Below are positions 49,005-56,743 of a DNA stretch of 61,078 bases, in pieces. Origin of the DNA: Nanobdellota archaeon (GTDB lineage: Archaea; Nanobdellota; Nanobdellia; Pacearchaeales; GW2011-AR1); assembly GCA_030648155.1 (NCBI GenBank), contig JAUSIK010000007.1, forward strand, positions 1-61,078, read 5' to 3'. The first letter of the stretch is position 1; each line of letters begins with the position of its first letter. The notes beneath the pieces are model-generated. The model worked only from the letters and a program-made list of their open reading frames with translations, was not told the DNA's origin and did not search any database. The translations under genes were made by a program, and so were the position numbers.

Positions 49005-50534
49005 ATGGTAGTGACAATTAACCTTAACCCACCTATTCCTTCTCTGCCTAGAGTAAAAGACCTTAAACAATTAGATGTTCGATATATGCTTATTCCTCCT
49101 TTTGCATCTGCACATCTTCACTGGGACAGCAAAATAAGCGAACTTGTATATGAGGTTGAAGAGCCTTTGTTAAAGGATTTTGAACAGGCGGCACTGCAAC
49201 AAATAGAAAGGGCAATGCTGGAATTAATAAATGTGAATGTTGCATTAGAGAGCACTGTTGAGGCTACTGCAGAATATATTGATAAAACTGCTCGATTGCT
49301 TATTGATGAGCTCAATATTAAAATAGGAACTGATACGTATGATAAAATATTTTATTATTTATTTAGAGATTTTATTGGCCTAAATGAAATAGATCCATTA
49401 TTAAGAGATTATTTTATTGAAGATATAGAATGCAATGGAGTCAATACTCCTGTGTATATCATCCATAGAATATATAGAAATTTGAGAACGAATATTGTTT
49501 ACAAAGATTTAGATAAACTAGCAAGTTTTGTAGAAAAATTAGCACAAAGATCGGGGAGATACGTATCATATGCTCAACCACTACTTGATGGAAGCCTGCC
49601 TGACAGCAGCAGGGTAAATGCTACCTATACAAAAGATATAACTTCAAGGGGACCTACATTTAGCATAAGAAAATTTACTAGAACGCCTTGGACACCGACG
49701 CAATTGATTGCATTAGGAACTTTAAGCCCTGAAATGCTTGCTTATTTTTGGCTATTGATTGAGAATAAATCTAACCTTTTAATTGCCGGCGGTACTGCAT
49801 CGGGAAAAACAACTTTACTGAATGCTATTGCATTCTTTATTCCTCCTGAAGCAAGAGTAGTAAGTATTGAAGACACGAGAGAATTAAATATTCCTCGAGA
49901 AAATTGGCTTCCAGCAGTCTCTAGGACTTCAATAGGAATTGGAAAAATCGGAGAGGTTGATTTATTTGCTCTGCTGAAAAGCTCTTTCAGGCAGAATCCT
50001 GATTATTTAATAGTGGGAGAAGTAAGGGGTAAAGAGGCGTTTGTTTTATTTCAGGGAATGGCAAGCGGACACAGCTCTTTAAGCACTATGCATGCTGATT
50101 CGGTAGATACATTAATAAGAAGATTGCAAACCCCTCCAATTGAATTGTCTCCTACCTTGGTTAATTCTTTGGATTGCGTGGCGATAGCAACCCATGCTGT
50201 TGTTAAAAAACAAGAAACTAGAAGAGTAAGAGAAATTGTAGAAGTAGTAAATGTAAATAGGGATGGGACAGCACTTATTAATACCCCTTTTATATGGAGC
50301 CCAAATGATGACAGGTTTTACTTTAAAAAACAAAGCAAAGTGCTAGAAAAAATATCTATACGAAAGGGAATACCTCTAGTTAAATTACAAAGTGAACTGA
50401 TAATTAGGGCAAAATTATTGTATGAGCTTTACAGGCAGAAAATTTTTGGTTTTGATGAGGTTGGAAAGATTATTAATGACTATTACAAAAACTCGCTTGA
50501 AATTTTAAACAAGTATAATATCCCGGCATCATAA
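49005..50534 (+). CDS. type IV pilus assembly ATPase (GspE/TadA family)
   Basis: 509 residues: Walker A AGGTASGKTTLLNAIAF (about 256-272), Asp box, VVSIEDTRELNIP, and Walker B region PDYLIVGEVRGKEAFVLFQGMASGHSSLSTMHAD. It powers pilin polymerisation with the two platform proteins downstream. The ATG at 49005 is about 26 nt after a TATA box (ttttatata), so the message is leaderless; a GGAGG at its start would instead suit GTG 49011. Confidence 0.95.
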   Translation: MVVTINLNPPIPSLPRVKDLKQLDVRYMLIPPFASAHLHWDSKISELVYEVEEPLLKDFEQAALQQIERAMLELINVNVALESTVEATAEYIDKTARLLIDELNIKIGTDTYDKIFYYLFRDFIGLNEIDPLLRDYFIEDIECNGVNTPVYIIHRIYRNLRTNIVYKDLDKLASFVEKLAQRSGRYVSYAQPLLDGSLPDSSRVNATYTKDITSRGPTFSIRKFTRTPWTPTQLIALGTLSPEMLAYFWLLIENKSNLLIAGGTASGKTTLLNAIAFFIPPEARVVSIEDTRELNIPRENWLPAVSRTSIGIGKIGEVDLFALLKSSFRQNPDYLIVGEVRGKEAFVLFQGMASGHSSLSTMHADSVDTLIRRLQTPPIELSPTLVNSLDCVAIATHAVVKKQETRRVREIVEVVNVNRDGTALINTPFIWSPNDDRFYFKKQSKVLEKISIRKGIPLVKLQSELIIRAKLLYELYRQKIFGFDEVGKIINDYYKNSLEILNKYNIPAS

Positions 50535-50548
50535 CCTCAATTGAAAGG

Positions 50549-50556
50549 TATTTAAA
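50549..50556 (+). promoter_or_regulatory. TATA box for the pilus platform operon
   Basis: tatttaaa is centred 25 nt before the ATG of the 53-residue gene at 50578, so the platform genes have their own promoter separate from the ATPase. Confidence 0.5.
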
Positions 50557-50577
50557 TTGAATTAAATTATAATTTGA

Positions 50578-50739
50578 ATGAGAAAAGAGGAGATTGATTT
50601 AATGTCTCAATTTTTGAGCGGAATGAGGGATGCTGTTTTTAGGCTGGAGGAAGCTGAAAGAAGAAAAGATAAATTAAAACTAGACTCGGCAAAAAAAGAG
50701 ATTCTTCAATTTCAATTACAGATAAAGAGACTGCTATGA
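50578..50739 (+). CDS. 53-residue coiled-coil protein of pilus operon
   Basis: Below typical length cut-offs. Translates from ATG 50578 to TGA 50737-50739: an almost uninterrupted charged helix (VFRLEEAERRKDKLKLDSAKKEI). Its stop overlaps the ATG of the platform gene (ATGA), and a TATA box lies 25 nt upstream. Tight coupling to the platform gene suggests an assembly adaptor; unnamed family. Confidence 0.7.
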   Translation: MRKEEIDLMSQFLSGMRDAVFRLEEAERRKDKLKLDSAKKEILQFQLQIKRLL

Positions 50740-52022
50740 TAGATGACATAAAAAAAAATATTGAAAGTGAAATGAGAATGCTTCGTGAACTCTCCTCCTA
50801 TATGAATAAGCTAGGGAGTGCTAATCTTTCTGAAAGACAATTGCTTGCAAACGCTGTTGATTCTTTAAAACAAAGCATCAAAATTGTTAATGATTCTATC
50901 CCAAGTTTAGTGGCCGAAGTAGGAAATGAAATGGATTCGACTAGGATTAAAAATGAGAGTGTGTTTTATAGGGATAATAATCAGTTGTTAAAAATGACTA
51001 TTCCTTCCAAGAAAAAAGAGCTTTTATTGAAAGAACTAAGCATCAGCCGTAAATATATTAAGAAATTAAAAGGAAAAAAATTTGATAAAAATGAGGAATT
51101 TAAGGAATTTAAGGCTGCAAGAGGGTATCTAAAACTAGCAAATGGACTTTTTTGGAACAAGGCAGTGTATGCGATAAATAAAGGCTACTTTAAAAAACTT
51201 GCAAAGAATTTACAAAAGGCCAATATAGATATTTTATTTCAATCTTATGTCGCCATGATTTTTATGACAGTTATATTGTCTTTTATTATCTCCATATTTG
51301 GGGCAATTTTTCTACTATTCTTTGATATCAATATGAGTGCCCCATTGATTGAAATTTATAGCGGAAATTACTTAATTAGATTACTCCAGGTACTTACAAT
51401 TCCAATTTTTATTCCTTTATCGATATTTACTTTGCTGTACTTCTATCCTGCAAGTGAAAAAAAATCTTTAGAAAAGAGAATAAATCAAGAGCTTTCTTTT
51501 GCAGTCATACATATGAGTGCGATTTCTGGATCTGGAATTCAACCTAGCGAAATATTTAGAATAATAGGATTGAGCAAGGAATATCCATACCTTAGAAAAG
51601 AAATAAGGAAAGTATTGAATCAGATAAATCTTTATGGATATGATTTGGTAACTGCCTTGAGTAATGCCTCAAGTACGACTTCTAGCAATAAGCTGTCTGA
51701 ATTGTTTTCTGGATTAGGCACGACAATTACGTCAGGGGGAGATTTAAGCGAATTTTTTGATAAAAGAGCTGAAACATTGCTAAATGATTATCGACTTGAA
51801 AGGCAGAAATATGCAAAAACTGCTGAAACTTTTATGGATATTTATATTAGTGTTGTTATTGCTGCACCAATGATACTTATGCTTTTACTGATAATGCTTA
51901 CTTTGGGCAATTTTGATATAGGATTTTCTACCGGGCAATTAACTTTACTCATGATATCTGCAATAAGCGGAATTAATGTAGTCTTTCTTATATTCGTACA
52001 CTTAAATCAACCTTCATACTAA
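50736..52022 (+). CDS. type IV pilus platform protein (TadC/T2SSF-like), first
   Basis: 428 residues. A coiled-coil N-terminal 150 residues, then membrane helices (about 170-200, 220-250) and a T2SSF domain (ELSFAVIHMSAISGSGIQPSEIFRIIG, ...ELFSGLGTTITSGGDLSEFFDKRAE) with two further C-terminal helices. It anchors the ATPase to the membrane. Confidence 0.92.
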   Translation: MIDDIKKNIESEMRMLRELSSYMNKLGSANLSERQLLANAVDSLKQSIKIVNDSIPSLVAEVGNEMDSTRIKNESVFYRDNNQLLKMTIPSKKKELLLKELSISRKYIKKLKGKKFDKNEEFKEFKAARGYLKLANGLFWNKAVYAINKGYFKKLAKNLQKANIDILFQSYVAMIFMTVILSFIISIFGAIFLLFFDINMSAPLIEIYSGNYLIRLLQVLTIPIFIPLSIFTLLYFYPASEKKSLEKRINQELSFAVIHMSAISGSGIQPSEIFRIIGLSKEYPYLRKEIRKVLNQINLYGYDLVTALSNASSTTSSNKLSELFSGLGTTITSGGDLSEFFDKRAETLLNDYRLERQKYAKTAETFMDIYISVVIAAPMILMLLLIMLTLGNFDIGFSTGQLTLLMISAISGINVVFLIFVHLNQPSY

Positions 52023-52023
52023 C

Positions 52024-52896
52024 ATGGAATTCAAAAGAATGCATTGGTTTGGAATAATTGCGGCAGCTGTGTTAATAGCTGTGGACATAATTTATTATGT
52101 GATAAGAAAGGACGCTAATTTATTGTTATTCCTTCTAGGAATCTCTGCGATGATATTGTTTTTGCCATTCATCATAGGGATTGTACTTGAAAATAAAAAA
52201 GAACAGGAAATAACTGAAATGTTCTTGGAATTTTCTAGGAACTTGGCTGAAAGTGTGGCGACTGGAACCCCGATAAGCAAGAGTATTATTAATATCAAAA
52301 AGAAAAATTACGGCGAATTGACCCCTCATATTGAGAAATTAGCAAATCAAATTTCATTAGGAATTCCAGTTGGAAGGGCCTTAGAAACTTTCGCCTCGGA
52401 TGTCGGAAGCAATGTAGTGAATAGGGCGGTGGCATTAATTAGAGAGGCCGAAAGAGCCGGAGGGGAAATAGATTATATCCTAGAATCTGTGGCAAAATCT
52501 ATTTCTGAAGTGGATAAATTAAAGAAAGAAAGAAAGGCGGCAATTTATAGTTTAGTCGTGCAGGGATATATTATATTCTTTATATTTATTGGAATTATGC
52601 TTATAATGCAGTTCCATATTCTTCCGTTGGCTGCAAGCGCTGGAACTTTTGGGAAATTCACTGTCGGGGATTTAACATCTTCATTGCCAGATTCTGCCAA
52701 TAAGCAGGAAGGGTTAGATGTGCAGAGTTTATCCAGACCGTTCCTAGCATTACTTGTGGCCCAAGGACTACTAGCAGGATTCACAATTGGGAAACTTGCA
52801 GAGGGAAGCATTAAAGCTGGAATGAAACATTCCTTTATATTAGCTATTACAGCATTTTTGGTTTCTACTGGTGCAAATTTATTTCTAGCAACTTAA
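52024..52896 (+). CDS. type IV pilus platform protein (TadC/T2SSF-like), second
   Basis: 290 residues: two N-terminal helices, T2SSF domain (EFSRNLAESVATGTPISKSI, ANQISLGIPVGRALETFASD, IREAERAGGEIDYILESVAKSI), and C-terminal helices. One base from the previous gene. Paired TadB/TadC-like subunits are typical of archaeal adhesive pili. Confidence 0.92.
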   Translation: MEFKRMHWFGIIAAAVLIAVDIIYYVIRKDANLLLFLLGISAMILFLPFIIGIVLENKKEQEITEMFLEFSRNLAESVATGTPISKSIINIKKKNYGELTPHIEKLANQISLGIPVGRALETFASDVGSNVVNRAVALIREAERAGGEIDYILESVAKSISEVDKLKKERKAAIYSLVVQGYIIFFIFIGIMLIMQFHILPLAASAGTFGKFTVGDLTSSLPDSANKQEGLDVQSLSRPFLALLVAQGLLAGFTIGKLAEGSIKAGMKHSFILAITAFLVSTGANLFLAT

Positions 52897-52910
52897 TTTT
52901 ATATTGAGAA

Positions 52911-53675
52911 TTAAATTTTTTTAATTAAATAAAATATCTCATTATCTGAACTGAAAACATCATAGGACAAATCCAGTTTATTTATTAGGTATTCGAACCA
53001 TCTTCTTTTTGGGGATCGCATAGCCTTTTGAGAGAGCGTTTTTGTTGCGAAGCTAACAAGGATATATTTTGAAGATATATTTTCGAATACCATTTTGGCT
53101 AGATGATACTTGTTTTTATCAGCTATATCTAGGACTTTGAATAAAATACAAAGATCTGTTTTTGGAATGTCTGAAGTTATTTTTCTAATGTCATAAATAA
53201 AAGTTTTTCCTTTTATTGAATTTTTTTGGAAAAAATATTGCACTAATTTTAAATCATCCTCTTTGATATCTGAAGCATAATAAGTTATTTTTGGAGAGGC
53301 TAAAGCGATAGGATTTAAACCGCATCCTAGATCTAAAATGGATTTTACATTTAGTTTTTTTATTAAATCTTTTAAAACTGGATAATAGTTTAATCTTTCT
53401 TTAGTCGATGAGTGAGTTTTTAATAAGTCGATTATATTGTTTTCCCTTAGAAGTCCTGCTCTTTTTTTAATGCTTGATTGAAATCTGCCCGTAAGATTTC
53501 TTAATTGAGATCTAATATCTTTAACAATTATTTTTATTTCTGAAGGCCTTAGATTTTTTGAAGCTAAATTATGTTTTATAAAATAAGTTTGGAGAGCTTC
53601 CTCTATTATTGAGTCTGCTAATCCTTGAAGTTCTTTTTTTTCTTTAATTTTTAAGATTAAATCTTTGGTGTTCAT
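52911..53675 (-). CDS. Arm/Rmt-like 16S rRNA methyltransferase (FmrO family)
   Basis: 254 residues. SAM-binding LDLGCGLNPIALA sits after THSSTKERLNYYPVLKDLI, and the ending reads LVSFATKTLSQKAMRSPKRRWFEYLI...EIFYLIKKI. This is the pattern of ArmA/RmtB/FmrO methyltransferases, which put m7G on the 16S residue equivalent to G1405 and give aminoglycoside resistance in bacteria; the archaeal role is unknown. The start is MNTKDL at 53675, with a TATA box (ATTTAAATATA) about 28 nt upstream; a longer frame would overlap the pilin gene and include the promoter. It lies inside the pilus cluster on the opposite strand. Confidence 0.75.
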   Translation of the reverse strand: MNTKDLILKIKEKKELQGLADSIIEEALQTYFIKHNLASKNLRPSEIKIIVKDIRSQLRNLTGRFQSSIKKRAGLLRENNIIDLLKTHSSTKERLNYYPVLKDLIKKLNVKSILDLGCGLNPIALASPKITYYASDIKEDDLKLVQYFFQKNSIKGKTFIYDIRKITSDIPKTDLCILFKVLDIADKNKYHLAKMVFENISSKYILVSFATKTLSQKAMRSPKRRWFEYLINKLDLSYDVFSSDNEIFYLIKKI

Positions 53676-53726
53676 GAATGCTGGTTTATTGATGCCAATA
53701 TATTTAAATCTAAAGGGCAACCTATT

Positions 53727-54494
53727 ATGATGGAAAAAAGAGGAATAAGCCATATAGAGGTAATTTTGTCTTTTCTTATATTTATTGGGTTTATTATGTT
53801 TGCATTATATTTTTTCAGTCCTTTTGAAGGATCGAGATTGATAGAATCTTCATTGGAATACGCATTTATTGATTTAATCAAGAATACATCAGTTGAACTA
53901 AAAATCTACCCTGTTGTAATAGAAGGCGATACAAAAAACAAAGCTGAAAATATTATTGAAATAGAAATACCTGAAAATGATAATGAATTAAATTTAAGAG
54001 TAGAAAATTATCTAGGTGAACCAATTCCTTCTAGAAGAAGCTCTACGGACCTAAAATTAATAAGAGTTAAACTTGAAGATTCGATATTTGACAATTTTGA
54101 TGGAAAAGGGTTTATTAATATGAAGTTTTCAAAGGATATTACCTCATATTCCCCTCCAGAAGATCTTAATGGGGCTATAATTGACCAGAGCAGTGGAAAG
54201 ATGTACAATATAGGGTCAGGCAATGTAATAAAAGCTATATCAGAAAAAAAACTTATCGACCTAAAAACTTTATATGAAATAAGCCCTGAAGATTATAATA
54301 ATATTAAAAAAAGTTTTAATCTGCCAAGCCGAGTTAACTTTGGATTTGCAATGGTATATGATGGCGGGCAAAAAATTGAAACAACTAAAGAAATTCCACC
54401 AGGGGTTGAAGTATTCTCAAAGAAGAAAAGAATAGAAATTCTTAATTTAGGGGGAAAAATTGAATTTGGAGAAATTATTGTTAAGGTATGGTAA
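53727..54494 (+). CDS. pilin-like protein with Glu+5
   Basis: 255 residues. MMEKRG then ISHIEVILSFLIFIGFIMFALYF: a class III-type signal with Glu at +5, the most bacterial-like pilin N-terminus in this cluster. A long beta-rich domain follows with a PGVEVF motif near the end. Probably a minor pilin initiating assembly. Confidence 0.8.
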   Translation: MMEKRGISHIEVILSFLIFIGFIMFALYFFSPFEGSRLIESSLEYAFIDLIKNTSVELKIYPVVIEGDTKNKAENIIEIEIPENDNELNLRVENYLGEPIPSRRSSTDLKLIRVKLEDSIFDNFDGKGFINMKFSKDITSYSPPEDLNGAIIDQSSGKMYNIGSGNVIKAISEKKLIDLKTLYEISPEDYNNIKKSFNLPSRVNFGFAMVYDGGQKIETTKEIPPGVEVFSKKKRIEILNLGGKIEFGEIIVKVW

Positions 54495-54495
54495 A

Positions 54496-54921
54496 ATGAA
54501 CAAAAAAGGAATATGGAGGGTATTGGAGGCTGTAATTTCAGTATTGCTAATTATCGGAGCATTATTTGCAGTGATTTCTAATAAGGAAGTTGACAGCCAG
54601 CAAAGCCACTACTTTAAAGAATTAAGGCCTTTTTTAGATGAAATCGCTCAAGATGAGATAATGAGAATTAAGATAATAACTGATGATGATGCTTCAAGGA
54701 TAACAGAAGATGAACTGATTGTATTATTAAAGAATCGTCTTCCAAGTGCCAATTTAGAATTCAATGCTAGTATTTGTAAAATTACAGATTCAGATTGTTT
54801 AAGCGATAACTATTACCCTGAAAACGTTGATGGAGAAGTTTATGTAGAAGAAAGGCTGATAAGCTCTACATTAAATGAATATAAGCCATCTGTAGTGAGA
54901 GTTTATGTTTGGGAAAAGTGA
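54496..54921 (+). CDS. pilin-like protein
   Basis: 141 residues starting MNKKG then IWRVLEAVISVLLIIGALFAV, a pilin-type stem. The start is set one base after the previous stop; an upstream ATG at 54460 would overlap the preceding gene by 35 bases and spoil the signal. Two cysteines (SICKITDSDC) may form a disulfide. Confidence 0.8.
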   Translation: MNKKGIWRVLEAVISVLLIIGALFAVISNKEVDSQQSHYFKELRPFLDEIAQDEIMRIKIITDDDASRITEDELIVLLKNRLPSANLEFNASICKITDSDCLSDNYYPENVDGEVYVEERLISSTLNEYKPSVVRVYVWEK

Positions 54922-54966
54922 AAATGTATCGCAAATCTTTATAAAGTTGTATTTGTTCTCTGTAAA

Positions 54967-56721
54967 ATGAAAAAAGAGGGGCATTTGAGAATATTTGCAA
55001 TAGGAATTTTTACATTATTAATATTTTCATTAGGAAGAGTTTCTGCCGAGAATACGTGCAGTGACGCAAGCCAGATCATTTTAAGATTGAGTGATGATAC
55101 TAATGCTCACGCTGAAGTATATAATGGGGGTGGAAATTATGACACTGAAATTTGTTATAATCAGATATTCAGCAATGCTCCGATTCCAGGTACAAGGGTG
55201 TGCACAGGTGAAAATGTAGTTCTAAAATTAAGTGACCAGAGCAATGCCGATGCCGAGGGGCCTAATGGAAATTATTATTCGATTGATGTATGTTATAGAG
55301 ATTTAAAATGTACTTTAAGGCCTAGCTGTATTGGTGATGAAGTGGCTTTAGTAAAATTGTCTTCTACCGGCAATGCACATTTAGAGACTAGTTTAGAAAA
55401 TAATTATGGTGAGATACTTTGCTGTAGTTCTAAAAGCGCTCCTGGAGAGGGGTGTGTTCCTTCCTGTGAAGATGGAAAAATTTGTTCTGAAGGAGATTGT
55501 GTTGATGTTCCTACAAATACGTGCGGAAATGGTGTGCTCGATATTGGAGAGGGATGTGAAGGAAATAATTTTGATGGAAAAACATGTTCAAGCTTGATGC
55601 CTGGAAGCACTGGAAGTTTAAAGTGTGAAAGTTGTGTCATTGATATGTCTGAGTGCGATGGTTTAGGAGTGGCAGAATGTGAGGATGAAGATGACAATGA
55701 TGAAGATGGTTTGATAGACTTTCCTGATGATCCTGGATGTGCGGACTCAACAGACGATGATGAAACAGATGGAGTAACACCTCCTGAAGGGGAAAAAAGA
55801 GCATATTGGGCGAATACAAACAATAACGAATTCGCTGATGAGGCTACAGTTGAAGTTGGGGACAGTGTCCATTTGATAGCAATCGGAATTCCAGCAAATA
55901 TGAAAACAAGATTTACCGTTTTGGATAGAGATGGATTTTCTGAAGGTGTATTCGATGATGAAATAGCTGCATCTCCAGAAATAAGTGAATCTAATGGGCT
56001 TGCAGTCTATCGGTGGAATATCGCCCCTAGTGATTTTGAGGATGGGCTAAGTGGAGATTCAGATGGAGTTTTAGAATTATACTTTAGAGCTGAAGCTTCA
56101 GGCTATAATGAGATTAGCCCTACATTACTTTTAATCCAGGATCAAGGGCCAGATCCAGATGATCCTGAAGGATGCGAAGCTTATAACAATCAGGCATATG
56201 TAAGCGGATTAAATGGAAACCCTAGCCAGGAAAATGCATGTAATAATGATATTGGGGAACAAGTTGGAAAGGATCCAGAATATTCCAATGAAGATTCTAG
56301 ATTTAAACGAGAATTTGGAATTGGATGCAATGAAAAAAATGATGATGTCGAGACTTCTTGTTTTTGCGAATGGAAAAATAATAATTGTGAATTTGATTCA
56401 GAAAGCACAATAATACTCCCCGATAGTGATGGGGATGGAATTGTATGTGCTGCTAGCTGTGAATATGATTCAGAATATGGTGCATGTGAAGAGGGCATGC
56501 AGACAATAAAAACTAGCGGCCAGCTAAAGAATGTTAACAATTGCAATGCTCAAGAGCTTGAAGAAATTGAGGAAAAGTGTATGGAAAATAAAGAACAAGA
56601 ATTGATATGTGGGGCATCTAGGTTATTACTGCCTTTCTTTGGATTGTTTAACTTGTTAATTAGCATTATTGCTATTGCAGGAATTTATATTATATATAGA
56701 AAAAGAAGTCAAGGTTTTTAA
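54967..56721 (+). CDS. large surface protein with repeats and calcium-type loop
   Basis: 584 residues: signal peptide (about 1-27), then three degenerate ~45-residue repeats (LRLSDDTNAHAEVYN; LKLSDQSNADAEGPNG; VKLSSTGNAHLETSL) ending in paired cysteines. A cysteine cluster (CVPSCEDGKICSEGDC) is followed by an acidic DEDDNDEDGLIDFPDDPGC segment resembling a thrombospondin type-3 calcium repeat. A beta domain and C-terminal membrane helix (LPFFGLFNLLISIIAIAGIYII) complete it. Follows the pilins; likely a surface adhesin or pilus tip component, inferred. Confidence 0.8.
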   Translation: MKKEGHLRIFAIGIFTLLIFSLGRVSAENTCSDASQIILRLSDDTNAHAEVYNGGGNYDTEICYNQIFSNAPIPGTRVCTGENVVLKLSDQSNADAEGPNGNYYSIDVCYRDLKCTLRPSCIGDEVALVKLSSTGNAHLETSLENNYGEILCCSSKSAPGEGCVPSCEDGKICSEGDCVDVPTNTCGNGVLDIGEGCEGNNFDGKTCSSLMPGSTGSLKCESCVIDMSECDGLGVAECEDEDDNDEDGLIDFPDDPGCADSTDDDETDGVTPPEGEKRAYWANTNNNEFADEATVEVGDSVHLIAIGIPANMKTRFTVLDRDGFSEGVFDDEIAASPEISESNGLAVYRWNIAPSDFEDGLSGDSDGVLELYFRAEASGYNEISPTLLLIQDQGPDPDDPEGCEAYNNQAYVSGLNGNPSQENACNNDIGEQVGKDPEYSNEDSRFKREFGIGCNEKNDDVETSCFCEWKNNNCEFDSESTIILPDSDGDGIVCAASCEYDSEYGACEEGMQTIKTSGQLKNVNNCNAQELEEIEEKCMENKEQELICGASRLLLPFFGLFNLLISIIAIAGIYIIYRKRSQGF

Positions 56722-56743
56722 AGAAAATTAAACTTATAATACT

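Noticed and set aside
53727..53753. Longer start for the methyltransferase at 53753
   Set aside because: It would overlap the divergent pilin gene, run through the TATA box at about 53703, and add residues unlike the family.
55404..55823. 139-residue minus-strand frame
   Set aside because: Ser/Pro-rich antisense shadow of the acidic/cysteine-rich region of the surface protein on the plus strand.
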